A stretch of 64,000 bases of DNA from positions 310,001-374,000 of the forward strand of contig NZ_WBOM01000004.1 of NCBI RefSeq assembly GCF_008973755.1, written 5' to 3'. The translations under genes and the position numbers were made by a program. The DNA comes from Nitrincola alkalilacustris (GTDB lineage Bacteria; Pseudomonadota; Gammaproteobacteria; Pseudomonadales; Balneatricaceae). Numbering within the stretch: the stretch's first letter is position 1; each line of letters begins with the position of its first letter. The notes beneath the pieces were generated by a model. It was not told the origin of the DNA and searched no databases. It was given only the letters and a program-made list of their open reading frames with translations. This document shows positions 1-10,381 of the stretch, piece by piece.

Positions 1-2
1 TC

Positions 3-374
3 GGTCTTGCACTCTATCCTGCCCTGAGAACCTTTGTTGATATGCTGGGGCAGATAGCCATTCCGTTGATGCTGTTTGCACTGGGTGTGCGCATGACCAG
101 TATCGATTTCTCCAACTGGCGCGTCGGGGTCGCAGGTGCGATTCTGGCACCTGTCAGCGGCATACTGATTGCGCTGGCACTGCAGCCATTCCTGCAACTG
201 GAGCCGGTACAGTTTGCCTATCTGGTTCTCTTTGGCGCCTTGCCACCAGCGGTACTCAACTACATGGTTTCCGAACGTTACAACCAGGAGCCTCATCTGG
301 TAGCGTCGATTGTGTTGATCGGAAATGTCGGCAGCCTGATCATTATCCCGGTCGTGCTGTTCTTTATCATTTAA
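3..374 (+). CDS. AEC-family permease, C-terminal part (5' end outside window)
   Basis: The reading frame is open from the window edge and gives about 123 residues ending at a TAA. It is almost entirely hydrophobic, with roughly four membrane segments broken by short polar loops. The stretch ALPPAVLNYMVSERY followed by a final glycine-containing helix is typical of the end of auxin-efflux-carrier (AEC) transporters, inner-membrane permeases for small organic acids and similar solutes. The internal methionine at 42 is not the real start, because the frame continues upstream in the same style. The substrate cannot be told from this fragment. Family assignment is fairly sure. Confidence 0.7.
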   Translation, partial: GLALYPALRTFVDMLGQIAIPLMLFALGVRMTSIDFSNWRVGVAGAILAPVSGILIALALQPFLQLEPVQFAYLVLFGALPPAVLNYMVSERYNQEPHLVASIVLIGNVGSLIIIPVVLFFII

Positions 375-428
375 AGTCTTTACAGAGTGTCGGCCCCAGG
401 GGAACAGCCCAAGGCCGACACCTGTCAC

Positions 429-1557
<1,129 letters not shown>

Positions 1558-1578
1558 CTTTACTCCAGTAATCCTGAT

Positions 1579-2799
1579 CTATTCACCTTCCAGCCCCTGT
1601 ACCGGCCTGGTGCTATCCCATTCCCGGCACGAAGGGCAGTGCCAGTGCAGCGTCCGCCCTTCGAAACCACACTGCAGGCACTGATACACAGGCTTGCTGC
1701 GTTCCAGTTGCCCAGTCAACCCTCTCAGGGTCGTCAGGCTTTCTTTGACACTATGCCCGCCCTGTTGAATATGAAGGTCGATCAAACGATTGAACCCTCG
1801 TATCGAGGGCCGTTTTTTCAGCTCCTCCATTATAAACATGGCTGCGGCGTTAATCCCCTCTCGCGCATCAACCCTCTCTGCCATGGCAAGAATAACCGTT
1901 GTTGAGGGTGCTTTGTGCAGGCATAGATTGAGATACTGCTCAAACTCATGCATTGCACCCTGCTCACGATAACAGCGCTCAAGCAGGGGAATCGTTTCTG
2001 ACACCAGCAGCAGATTCTGATCCGGTACCCGTTTAAGCACCTTGATCGCCGAGCGCCAGGCACCTGCTCGCATATGCACATGGGCCTGCAACAGCGTTGC
2101 CCGAACACAGTTTCTATCCCGCTGCAGTGCTTTTTGCAGGTATCCTGATGCTTTCTCGTCGTTCTGCTGAAAATGAAAAATCTCGGCAAGCTCACAATAG
2201 TAGTGAGCAAGCTTATGCTGAACCGAGTGCATCTGATCGTGTTCCAGCCTGGCCGCCGTCTCTAGCGCCTTCCGCCACTCTCCCTCCTTTTCATACAGAC
2301 GCATCAGCAGCATCAGCGCTTTGGTTCTGATCTCTGCTTCTGGCTTGCTCTGGACTATTTCCAGAAGTATCTGTTCAGCACGGTCCAGCAAACCGATTGC
2401 ATCATAATCCCGCGCCAGCGCCATCTGAATGCGCTGCAAATCACTGGAGGAGAGATTCGGACGATTAAGCAGATCCTGATGGATCTGAATCGCCCTTTCA
2501 AAATCACCCTTACGTCTGAAAAGCTTGGCAAGGGCCAGATGAGCAGGGATGGTATCGGAATTGACCTCCAACACCCTGATAAAGCTCTCAATCGCTTCAT
2601 CAGGCTGGTCATTGATCAGAAAATCAAGACCACTGTAGTACTCTCGATTAGAGTGCTCTCTATTAGAGTGCTCTCTATTGTGATCTCGATTCAGTGAAGG
2701 CAGTATCTTGCGAAAGCGCACACGGTTCTGAAAACGACCGAGTCCCCAACCGGCAGCAACAGCAAGCATCAGTGCAATGAAGAGAAATATATCCCCCAT
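1579..2799 (-). CDS. lapB: LapB (YciM) regulator of lipopolysaccharide synthesis
   Basis: LapB is an inner-membrane-anchored TPR protein that, in E. coli, works with FtsH to control LpxC turnover and coordinates LPS assembly. This 406-residue copy has one N-terminal membrane helix (about 2-20), a run of TPR-like helices (about 58-360) and a C-terminal rubredoxin-like zinc site with C374, C377, C388 and C391. All expected parts are there. Unusual is a short insert after residue 38 made of repeated NREHS/NREYY units, produced by a 15-bp DNA tandem repeat. It ends 1 bp before lapA begins, so the two are one operon. Confidence 0.95.
   Translation of the reverse strand: MGDIFLFIALMLAVAAGWGLGRFQNRVRFRKILPSLNRDHNREHSNREHSNREYYSGLDFLINDQPDEAIESFIRVLEVNSDTIPAHLALAKLFRRKGDFERAIQIHQDLLNRPNLSSSDLQRIQMALARDYDAIGLLDRAEQILLEIVQSKPEAEIRTKALMLLMRLYEKEGEWRKALETAARLEHDQMHSVQHKLAHYYCELAEIFHFQQNDEKASGYLQKALQRDRNCVRATLLQAHVHMRAGAWRSAIKVLKRVPDQNLLLVSETIPLLERCYREQGAMHEFEQYLNLCLHKAPSTTVILAMAERVDAREGINAAAMFIMEELKKRPSIRGFNRLIDLHIQQGGHSVKESLTTLRGLTGQLERSKPVYQCLQCGFEGRTLHWHCPSCREWDSTRPVQGLEGE
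2641..2685. repeat. 15-bp tandem repeat inside lapB
   Basis: Three consecutive 15-bp copies, the first two differing at one base (CTCTCGATTAGAGTG, CTCTCTATTAGAGTG) and the third more diverged. Read on the minus strand they encode the five-residue unit NREHS. The repeat is in frame and falls in the linker between the membrane helix and the first TPR. Confidence 0.9.
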
Positions 2800-2800
2800 T

Positions 2801-3106
2801 TCATGCCAGATCTTTCGAGCTCGACAGTCGTGATTTTTCCAGTTCGCGCTGTGACGCGCTGATGCGTTTATTCACCGCGTAGAGTCGGGTTTTCAGTGAC
2901 ATGATGACAAATGAACTGAAAATCAGGCCCAGTATCGCTCCCAGTGCAAAAGCCCCGATCAGCCACAGCGAGAGACTCGCTTCGGGCAAAGTGACAAGCA
3001 CCAGATCAATACTGACTCTGGTTGTATTGTGAATCGTGAACATTACACCCAGCAGTACTACCGCCAGCGCAATCAACAGCATGAGTAGTCGTTTGATAAA
3101 ACGCAC
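2801..3106 (-). CDS. lapA: LapA (YciS), DUF1049 membrane protein
   Basis: A 101-residue inner-membrane protein with two membrane helices (about 5-27 and 45-70) and a basic, probably coiled-coil C-terminal tail. The sequence FTIHNTTRVSIDLV between the helices is characteristic of the DUF1049/LapA family. LapA is encoded with LapB and associates with the LPS-assembly machinery. The near-zero spacing to lapB supports co-transcription and function in the same complex. Confidence 0.93.
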   Translation of the reverse strand: MRFIKRLLMLLIALAVVLLGVMFTIHNTTRVSIDLVLVTLPEASLSLWLIGAFALGAILGLIFSSFVIMSLKTRLYAVNKRISASQRELEKSRLSSSKDLA

Positions 3107-3156
3107 GCCTTAACTCCCTTGACACTGTCTGACGCATTTTTTGTCAGACTGAAATT

Positions 3157-3447
3157 TTAAGTCTTGAGACTTTGATTTACCTGATCTCGCATCTCTTTTC
3201 CAGGTTTGAAATGCGGAACATACTTGGCACCCAGCGGAACTGACTCCCCGGTTTTAGGGTTACGCCCAATGCGTGGTGCACGATAGTGCAGCGAAAAACT
3301 TCCAAATCCTCTGATCTCGATCCTATCACCATTGGCCAGCGCTTCAGTCATGTGATCCAGCATGGCCTTGACGGCCAGCTCAACATCTTTCACAGACAGT
3401 TGAGGATGAAGATCGATCAGCCGGTCTATCAACTCTGATTTGGTCAT
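3157..3447 (-). CDS. ihfB: Integration host factor subunit beta
   Basis: IhfB pairs with IhfA to form a sequence-specific DNA-bending heterodimer used in transcription, replication and recombination. The 96-residue product begins [10 protein letters not shown] and contains [11 protein letters not shown]-type and RNPKTGE motifs, the latter carrying the intercalating proline, then the beta-specific [13 protein letters not shown] chose 3447 (MTKSEL) over the open frame to 3480 because it matches the family start and has GGAGAGAAGG before it. It lies downstream of rpsA, the usual gammaproteobacterial position. Confidence 0.96.
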   Translation of the reverse strand: MTKSELIDRLIDLHPQLSVKDVELAVKAMLDHMTEALANGDRIEIRGFGSFSLHYRAPRIGRNPKTGESVPLGAKYVPHFKPGKEMRDQVNQSLKT

Positions 3448-3529
3448 ACCCTTCTCTCCACTTTTAAACGGAGCAACCACTAGGATGGTTGATCCGTTTC
3501 CAGGGTAACAGGCCCGAAAAAGGGCCGGT

Positions 3530-5194
3530 TTACTTTTTCTTTTCCATCTGAGCCTTGATCAGATCACCAATGGTGGTGGGCCCTGCTACCTCAGGCGCCT
3601 GCTCCTTGACTGTCTTGAGGGCCTGTTTTTCCTCTTTCTCGGCCAACTGCCTCACAGACAGATTGATGGTCCGATTACGCCGATCGATACTGACAATTAC
3701 GGCCTCCACAGCGCTGCCAATGGCAGGCTCAGCTCCATCCTTGTCAAACTCGGACAGTTTCAGCAAGCCCTCCACCCCTTCAGCCAGCTCTATGGTCACC
3801 TGACGATCAGCTACCTGAGTCACCTTACCAGCGACAATACTGCCTTTGGCATTGACATCAGCAAACTCGGCAAAGGGATCGGAATTGATCTGCTTGATAC
3901 CCAACGCAATGCGCTCACGCTCCGAATCAACAGACAGAACAACCGCTTCGATCTCCTGCCCCTTGGTATAGCGCTTGACGACCTCTTCGCCCGGCTCCTC
4001 CCATGACAGGTCAGACAGATGCACCAGACCATCGATATTACCTTCAAGGCCGATGAAAATACCGAAGTCCGTGATCGACTTGATCACACCGGTTACCTTG
4101 TCACCCTTATTGTAACGGCTGGCAAAACCTTGCCACGGATTTTCACTGCACTGTTTGATCCCCAGTGAAATTCGACGACGCTGCTGATCGATATCAAGGA
4201 TCATCACCTCGATCTCATCACCAACCTGCACCACTTTGGAGGGATGAATATTACGATTCGTCCAATCCATTTCTGATACATGCACCAAGCCTTCAACACC
4301 ATCACCTATCTCGGCAAAACAGCCGTAATCGGTCAGATTGGTGACACGCGCCTTGACCTTGTCACCCACAGCCTTTTCACGTATCAGTTGATTCCAGGGA
4401 TCCTCATGCAGCTGCTTCAGGCCCAGTGATACACGCTTACGCTCTGGGTCATACTTGAGTACCTTGACATCAATTTCCTGACCGATGCTGAGCAACTCGC
4501 TCGGGTGCTTGACACGCTTCCACGCCATATCGGTGATATGCAGCAGGCCATCGATACCACCCAGCTCGATAAAGGCGCCGTAATCCGTCAGGTTCTTGAC
4601 CACACCCTTGATCACCAGCCCCTCTTCCATGGTCGCCAGCAGTTTCTCGCGCTCTTCACTGTAAGCTTCTTCAAGCACGGCACGACGTGATACGACGATG
4701 TTGTTGCTGCGGGCATCAAGCTTGACCAGTTTGAACTCGAGTTCCTGGCCTTCAAGATGAGTGGTATCACGCAGAGGGCGCACATCCACAAGCGAACCCG
4801 GCAGGAAAGCGTTGATGCCATTGACATCGACAGTCAGGCCACCGCGTACCTTACCGGTAATATATCCAGTGATGGTTTCCTGGTCAGCAAAGGCTTTCTC
4901 CAGAACCTCCCAGGACTCTGCGCGTTTGGCTTTTTCTCTGGAGAGCTTGGTCGTGCCGAAACCATCCTCCAACGCCTCAAGCGACACCCTGACTTCATCG
5001 CCGACGGCCAGTTCCAGCTCACCGTTCTCGTTGACAAACTCACTGACAGGAATGATTCCCTCTGACTTGAGGCCTGCGTGTATCACGACAAAGTCATTTT
5101 CAATTGCAACAACCGTTCCCGTCACAATTGAACCAGGGGACATCTCCAGCTCTTTCAGGCTTTCTTCAAAAAGCTGCGCAAAACTTTCACTCAT
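3530..5194 (-). CDS. rpsA: 30S ribosomal protein S1
   Basis: S1 has six OB-fold S1 repeats. The first two dock it on the 30S subunit and the others bind mRNA and unfold it for initiation. At 554 residues it is full length, with repeated KVxVxxVxxxGxFV-type blocks and signature stretches such as [13 protein letters not shown] and [16 protein letters not shown]. The C-terminus is lysine-rich. The start at ATG 5194 ([13 protein letters not shown]) fits the family. A GTG immediately before it (5197) could also be used, since GAGGA lies 6 bp from the GTG and 9 bp from the ATG. It lies between cmk and ihfB, the classic order. Confidence 0.97.
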   Translation of the reverse strand: MSESFAQLFEESLKELEMSPGSIVTGTVVAIENDFVVIHAGLKSEGIIPVSEFVNENGELELAVGDEVRVSLEALEDGFGTTKLSREKAKRAESWEVLEKAFADQETITGYITGKVRGGLTVDVNGINAFLPGSLVDVRPLRDTTHLEGQELEFKLVKLDARSNNIVVSRRAVLEEAYSEEREKLLATMEEGLVIKGVVKNLTDYGAFIELGGIDGLLHITDMAWKRVKHPSELLSIGQEIDVKVLKYDPERKRVSLGLKQLHEDPWNQLIREKAVGDKVKARVTNLTDYGCFAEIGDGVEGLVHVSEMDWTNRNIHPSKVVQVGDEIEVMILDIDQQRRRISLGIKQCSENPWQGFASRYNKGDKVTGVIKSITDFGIFIGLEGNIDGLVHLSDLSWEEPGEEVVKRYTKGQEIEAVVLSVDSERERIALGIKQINSDPFAEFADVNAKGSIVAGKVTQVADRQVTIELAEGVEGLLKLSEFDKDGAEPAIGSAVEAVIVSIDRRNRTINLSVRQLAEKEEKQALKTVKEQAPEVAGPTTIGDLIKAQMEKKK

Positions 5195-5222
5195 CACCGT
5201 GCATCCTCAAAGTAAAGCTGCT

Positions 5223-5915
5223 TCAGTGCAGCCCTTTATGTCTTGCTTCATCCAACACTGCTTTGAACACTGCCTCAATCGCCATCGACGTCGAGTCCAG
5301 TACCATCGCATCAGACGCCGGTTTCAGGGGCGCCACCGCGCGATTCATATCGCGTGAGTCACGCGTTTTGATATCGTTCAATATATCATCAAGGCTAGCA
5401 CCCAGACCCTTGCTAATCAACTGCTTATATCGACGACTTGCGCGCTCCTCGGCACTGGCGTCCAGATATATTTTCAAGGGGGCATCAGGAAAGACTACCG
5501 TACCCATATCACGACCATCTGCAATCAACCCCGGAGGCTGTGCAAAATCTCGCTGTCGCGCCAATAATGCCATGCGAACCGGGCCCAGTGAGGCAACAAC
5601 AGAAGCATCGGAGCTCACTGATTCTGTTCTGATTGCATTGGTGACTTCCTCACCTTCGAGGATGATACGCGCCTCATCACCACCACTTCCGGCAACAAAC
5701 TGCACATCCAGATGCGCGGCCAGCACCTGCAGGGTTTCAACATCATCCAACGCAACACCATGATGTCTCGCCGCAACTGCCGTTAATCTGTATAAAGCAC
5801 CACTATCCAGCAGATGAAAACCGAAATGGCTGGCCAGCATACGTGACAAAGTTCCCTTACCTGACCCACTCGGGCCATCAACCGCTATGACAAAACACTG
5901 ATCACTGGTGGACAT
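5223..5915 (-). CDS. cmk: Cytidylate kinase
   Basis: Cmk phosphorylates CMP and dCMP to the diphosphates. The 230-residue protein has the P-loop GPSGSGKGT (14-22), the DSGALYR nucleotide-binding segment and the [11 protein letters not shown] loop, all expected of the bacterial CMP kinase family. It starts on the last base of the tyrA-aroA stop codon, so translation is probably coupled. It stands upstream of rpsA as in most gammaproteobacteria. Confidence 0.96.
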   Translation of the reverse strand: MSTSDQCFVIAVDGPSGSGKGTLSRMLASHFGFHLLDSGALYRLTAVAARHHGVALDDVETLQVLAAHLDVQFVAGSGGDEARIILEGEEVTNAIRTESVSSDASVVASLGPVRMALLARQRDFAQPPGLIADGRDMGTVVFPDAPLKIYLDASAEERASRRYKQLISKGLGASLDDILNDIKTRDSRDMNRAVAPLKPASDAMVLDSTSMAIEAVFKAVLDEARHKGLH

Positions 5916-8155
5916 CAGTCCGCCTCCTTATGAATCTGAACACCTATCCGCTGCGCCTGCTCCACAAAATCCGGAAAAACTGACAGGACAGACGCACAAT
6001 TTATTATTCTGATCTCCTCAGTCGCAGACAGCCCTGCAAGTACACATGCGAGGGCTATTCTCGGATCTGCAACACCTCTGATTTCTCCTCCTCGGAAGCA
6101 TCCGGGTGAGACGAGCAACTCACGTCGGGTATAGGTAACGGCTACACCCTGATCAATCATCAACGCTACCATCGGATGAAGTCGCTCATGCAGTCGCTCA
6201 GCACACTCATCCGGTAATTCAAACCGGGTCTGGCCTTCGGCACGCATCGCGGCCACCATCAGCAGAGGCAGGTCATCCAACATCCCATAGAGCAGTTCCT
6301 CACTGATCGTGACACCTTGAAGCCGGGCGCTTCTGACACAGATATCCGCTACCGCCTCGCCTCTGGTCTCAGTAGCATTGTTGTAACTCAGCGCAGCACC
6401 CATCAGCTCCAGTGCATTCAGCGCCGCCATCCGCGTTGGATTGACGCCCATGTAGGGAAGCTGTAACTCGGACCCCGGAGTCATTGTAGCCGCTATAATG
6501 AAAAACAGCGCACTGGACGGGTCGCCGGGTACACGCAGTTGCGTTGCCTGCAACGACTCGCCACCACCAAGGCTGACCTGATGCGCCTGTCTGTCTACAG
6601 TATAGCCAAATCCCTGCAGCATTCTTTCCGTATGATCACGTGTAACATGCTGACCTGAAACCTCTGTTTTGCCTGTCGCATAAAGACCGGCCAGCAGCAG
6701 ACTGGATTTGACCTGAGCACTGGGTTGAGGCATCTCATAACGTATGCCGATCAACTTTTCTGACGGCTCGATTTTCAGCGGCGGCAAGCTCGCGACAGCC
6801 TGAATATTGGCGCCCATCTGGCGTAACGGTTCAATAACTGACGCCATGGAGGTCTGACTCAGCGATTCATCGCCAAACAACTCAGTGGCAAAGGTCTGCG
6901 CCGACAGCAGACCAGCAAGTAAGCGCATGGAGGTGGCTGAATTACCCAGATACAGAGGCCCCGGTGGCGGCTGCAGCCCGTGCAGACCGACGCCATAAAT
7001 TCGCACCTGCCCCTGATGAGGCCCTTCGATCACTACGCCCATATCACGGAAGGCCTGCAGAGTCGCCAGACTGTCTTCACCCTCGCGGAAACCTTCTATA
7101 TCAGTGATGCCCTCTGCCAGAGCGCCGAGCATGATCGCACGGTGTGAGATGGAGAGATCGCCAGGAAGGGTGATTTCACCCCTGAGCTGAGCGGCACCCT
7201 GCACCCGCAGATCTATCGCCTGCTGCGACAGCACCTGTGCATAAGCTGAGCCACTGAGAATACGCGTGAAATGCTCGCGTGCCACTTTGGCGCGCGTGAA
7301 GATACCGAGCAGACTCTGACTGTCACCGGCCACTATCGCTTGCCTGAGCCGGGCCAGACCATTCGTGAACTGATCCATCTGCTTCAGCAGTGCATCGCGA
7401 TTAGCCAGACATACGTCATGCCACATCACGGGATCACTGGCAGCTATGCGGGTGAAGTCACGAAAGCCACCGGCCGCATAGCGGAAAATATCGGTATTTT
7501 CCTCCTCATGCGCCAGCGTATCGACCAGAGAAAAAGCCAGCATATGTGGCAGATGACTGGTCGCAGCCAGCACCTGATCATGACGATCAACATCCATCTG
7601 CAACACTTCAGCACCGATCGACTGCCAGAGGCGGGCGATCTGCAACGTAGCATGGGAGTCGGTTTCTGGCAGAGGGGTCAGAATCACTTTATGGCGTTCG
7701 AACAGATCGGCATCCGAGGCTCTGACGCCGCTCTTTTCAGCACCCGCAATCGGATGCCCAGGTACAAAGGTGGGGGGTATGACAGAAAAGATGCTTCGCG
7801 CAGCGGTAACCAAATTAGCCTTGGTGCTGCCGACATCCGTCAACAGAGTATGAGGCTTGAGATGGGGTTCTACTGCAGCCAGCACAGCCTCCATCACCTT
7901 GACCGGCACTGCCAGCATCACCAGATCAGCTTCACCGACCGCCTGCGCCAGATCATCGGCAGAACGGTCGATTACACCCAGCTTGACTCCCAGCGCAGCT
8001 TCATCCGCATTGCGATCATAGCCGACCACTTCACGCACGATTCCACGCGAACGCAGCGCTCTGGCAAAAGAGCCGCCTATCAGGCCAAGACCGATTACCA
8101 GCACCCTGTCTATTGCGTACTTCACAGTCTTACCTTTGTCAGCGACATCAAACAA
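5915..8155 (-). CDS. Prephenate dehydrogenase fused to an EPSP-synthase-like domain with altered active site
   Basis: The protein has 746 residues. About 15-300 is a TyrA dehydrogenase with the NAD motif GLGLIGGSF (22-30), [16 protein letters not shown] and SHLPHML. About 315-746 has the AroA (EPSP synthase) fold. The fusion itself is known from Pseudomonas. The TyrA half looks complete. The AroA half lacks residues that are nearly invariant in active enzymes: PGDKSISHR reads PGDLSISHR (L334 for Lys); the Arg of SLxxRPM is T435; the Lys-Glu of KESDR are R654 and L655; the His of GDHR is P698; GNSGT is GNSAT (A407). By inference this domain is inactive or has another job, and a second aroA should exist elsewhere. 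It lies between pheA and cmk; the hisC2 found here in Pseudomonas is absent. Confidence 0.88.
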   Translation of the reverse strand: MFDVADKGKTVKYAIDRVLVIGLGLIGGSFARALRSRGIVREVVGYDRNADEAALGVKLGVIDRSADDLAQAVGEADLVMLAVPVKVMEAVLAAVEPHLKPHTLLTDVGSTKANLVTAARSIFSVIPPTFVPGHPIAGAEKSGVRASDADLFERHKVILTPLPETDSHATLQIARLWQSIGAEVLQMDVDRHDQVLAATSHLPHMLAFSLVDTLAHEEENTDIFRYAAGGFRDFTRIAASDPVMWHDVCLANRDALLKQMDQFTNGLARLRQAIVAGDSQSLLGIFTRAKVAREHFTRILSGSAYAQVLSQQAIDLRVQGAAQLRGEITLPGDLSISHRAIMLGALAEGITDIEGFREGEDSLATLQAFRDMGVVIEGPHQGQVRIYGVGLHGLQPPPGPLYLGNSATSMRLLAGLLSAQTFATELFGDESLSQTSMASVIEPLRQMGANIQAVASLPPLKIEPSEKLIGIRYEMPQPSAQVKSSLLLAGLYATGKTEVSGQHVTRDHTERMLQGFGYTVDRQAHQVSLGGGESLQATQLRVPGDPSSALFFIIAATMTPGSELQLPYMGVNPTRMAALNALELMGAALSYNNATETRGEAVADICVRSARLQGVTISEELLYGMLDDLPLLMVAAMRAEGQTRFELPDECAERLHERLHPMVALMIDQGVAVTYTRRELLVSPGCFRGGEIRGVADPRIALACVLAGLSATEEIRIINCASVLSVFPDFVEQAQRIGVQIHKEAD

Positions 8156-8161
8156 TCCAAC

Positions 8162-9283
8162 TTAGAGTACTGCCTTGGGATAAGAACCCAGCTGTTTGAG
8201 TTCAACGGTGCCCTTTTCAAGCTCTTCCAGCAGTTGCTGTACCTCGGGGTCATCACGATGCCCTTCGAAATCAATATAAAAGAGCGTATCCCAGCCGGCC
8301 TTGGTACCAGAACGGGTTTCCAACCTTGTCAGACTGATATCACGGCGCCGGAAAGGCTCCAGCAGGTCATACAAGACCCCGGGTTTATCATGTGCAAGCA
8401 GCAGAATCGATGTCTTGTCCTGACCACTGGGTGACACATCCTGATTGCCGATGATCAGGTAGCGCGTCACGCTGTCGAGCTGATCTTCAATATTGCGCTC
8501 AGCCACGACAAGATCAAACAGCTCGGCCGCAATATCACTGCCGATGGCCGCAGCCACATCTCCGGCAGCAATAACCATATCAGCGGCTTCCGCATTGGAA
8601 ACCACAGCTATGCGTTCGGCATCCGGGTAGCGGGCATCGAGCCAGTGATGACATTGGGAGAAGGCAAACTGGTGGGCGTAGATACGTTTGATCTTGCTGA
8701 CATCGGCGTTCTGGCCGGTCAGCAGATGATAATGAGTCTGCAGTTCGACCTCGCCACAGATGCTGACATCGAAACGACTGAACAGGTCCAGCGTTCGGCT
8801 GACAGCGCCCTCGTTCGCGCTTTCAATCGGCACCACACCATAGTGGGCAGCACCTGATTCAACATCGCGGAAAACCTGATCGAGCGTTTCCAGCGGCGCG
8901 CCCTTGACGGCATGCCCGAAATGTTTCAAAACAGCCTGCTGAGTGAAGGTACCTACCGGCCCGAGAAATACCACATGCAGTGGCTGCTCCAGCGCCAGAC
9001 AGACCGACATGATTTCACGAAACAGGCGCGCCATCTCCTGATCGGGAAGCGGCCCCTCATTACGCGCCATTACGGAACGCAGCACCTGTGCCTCACGTTC
9101 GGGGCGATAGAAAACAGCTTGCTGCGCGCCCTGAAACTGCTGTTTCACTTCGGCAACCTGCTGAGCACAACGTGCACGCTGGTTGATCAACTGCTGAACC
9201 TGAAGATCGATACTGTCTATCTGATCCCTCAGTACACGAAGGGCATCTTCCTGTACTGAAGTTTTCTGCTCATCGCTACTCAT
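8162..9283 (-). CDS. pheA: Chorismate mutase-prephenate dehydratase (P-protein)
   Basis: PheA makes phenylpyruvate from chorismate in two steps. Of 373 residues, about 18-100 is an AroQ chorismate mutase with FYRPEREAQVL. About 104-280 is the prephenate dehydratase, with GTFT, the catalytic TR pair in SVTRYLIIG and an SQC motif. About 290-365 is an ACT domain (GVLYDLLEPFRRRDISLTRLE) that senses phenylalanine. Two usually conserved dehydratase stretches differ: PxENS reads PIESA, and SHxQ reads AHQF. Whether activity is kept cannot be judged by eye. The gene is 6 bp from tyrA-aroA and follows serC. Confidence 0.93.
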   Translation of the reverse strand: MSSDEQKTSVQEDALRVLRDQIDSIDLQVQQLINQRARCAQQVAEVKQQFQGAQQAVFYRPEREAQVLRSVMARNEGPLPDQEMARLFREIMSVCLALEQPLHVVFLGPVGTFTQQAVLKHFGHAVKGAPLETLDQVFRDVESGAAHYGVVPIESANEGAVSRTLDLFSRFDVSICGEVELQTHYHLLTGQNADVSKIKRIYAHQFAFSQCHHWLDARYPDAERIAVVSNAEAADMVIAAGDVAAAIGSDIAAELFDLVVAERNIEDQLDSVTRYLIIGNQDVSPSGQDKTSILLLAHDKPGVLYDLLEPFRRRDISLTRLETRSGTKAGWDTLFYIDFEGHRDDPEVQQLLEELEKGTVELKQLGSYPKAVL

Positions 9284-9298
9284 GGATCGACTCCGATC

Positions 9299-10381
9299 TC
9301 AGCCATGCCTGCGTTCAAAATCAGCCATAAAGCTGATCAATGCATCTACCGCCTGTTCAGGAACCGCATTATAGAGGCTGGCGCGCATGCCACCCACAGA
9401 GCGATGACCCTGAAGATTCATCAGATTTGCCTCTTCCGCTTCGCGCAGAAACACCTGATCCAGACGACTGTCTGCAAGAGTGAAGGGCACGTTCATGATC
9501 GAGCGATTGGCTTTGGCCACCGGATTGGCGTAGATGCCACTGCCATCAATCGCGGCATACAGTTTGGCAGCCTTACGATGATTAACCTGACCAATCGCCT
9601 CAACACCACCCTGGTTCTTGAGCCACTGAAACACCAGCCCTGCCAGATACCAGCCAAAGGTCGGCGGGGTGTTGTTCATGGAACCGGCATCGGCATGCAG
9701 CTTGTAGTCATACATGGAGGGTGTGCCTGGCAGCGTATTGCCGAGCAGGTCGTCACGCACGATAACAACTGTCAGACCGGCAGGCCCGATATTTTTCTGT
9801 GCACCGGCATAGATCAGACCAAAGCGATCCACTTTTATCGGTTTGGCCAGTATGTCGGACGACATATCCGCCACCAGCGGGCGACCTGCCGCATCGGGAA
9901 TATAATCGAACTCAACACCACCGATCGTCTCGTTTGTGGTGTAGTGCAGATAGGCCGCATCATCACTCAGGCGCAGCTCATTCTGTGAGGGTGCTGAGGT
10001 AAAGTTGTTGCTTTCGGTGCTGGCCACTACATTCACGTCGCAATAATGCTTTGCTTCTGCAATCGCCTTCTTCGACCAGATGCCGGTATTGATGTAATCC
10101 GCACGACCATTACCGCGCAACAGATTCATCGGCACCATGGCAAACTGACTGCTCGCCCCGCCCTGGAGGAACAGCACCTGATACTGCTCCGGGATCTGCA
10201 TCAGCTCACGCAGATCCCGTTCAGCCTGCTCCGCCACCGCAACGAACTCGTCGCTGCGATGACTCATCTCCATGATCGACAGACCGGTTCCCTGCCAATC
10301 CAGCAACTCCTGCTGCGCCTGCAGCAGCACCTCTTCCGGCAGTGCAGCAGGACCTGCACTGAAGTTAAACTTCCGCGTCAT
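9299..10381 (-). CDS. serC: Phosphoserine aminotransferase
   Basis: SerC transaminates 3-phosphohydroxypyruvate to phosphoserine and also acts in PLP synthesis. The 360-residue product begins [15 protein letters not shown], the family start, and has the PLP lysine in [10 protein letters not shown]. The open frame to 10408 adds nine residues not seen in the family. The chosen start overlaps the end of gyrA by 17 bp. It heads the serC-pheA-tyrA/aroA-cmk-rpsA run, the same arrangement as in Pseudomonas apart from the missing hisC2. Confidence 0.96.
   Translation of the reverse strand: MTRKFNFSAGPAALPEEVLLQAQQELLDWQGTGLSIMEMSHRSDEFVAVAEQAERDLRELMQIPEQYQVLFLQGGASSQFAMVPMNLLRGNGRADYINTGIWSKKAIAEAKHYCDVNVVASTESNNFTSAPSQNELRLSDDAAYLHYTTNETIGGVEFDYIPDAAGRPLVADMSSDILAKPIKVDRFGLIYAGAQKNIGPAGLTVVIVRDDLLGNTLPGTPSMYDYKLHADAGSMNNTPPTFGWYLAGLVFQWLKNQGGVEAIGQVNHRKAAKLYAAIDGSGIYANPVAKANRSIMNVPFTLADSRLDQVFLREAEEANLMNLQGHRSVGGMRASLYNAVPEQAVDALISFMADFERRHG

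Noticed and set aside
6935-6937. Gly-to-Ala change in GNSAT read as glyphosate resistance
   Set aside because: The change is of that kind, but with the other active-site residues also lost the domain is probably not an active EPSP synthase, so no resistance can be claimed.
7271-8434. A 387-codon plus-strand open frame opposite tyrA-aroA and pheA
   Set aside because: It is antisense to two well-recognised genes, has a His/Gln-rich unlikely composition and no ribosome site. It is a shadow of the opposite strand.
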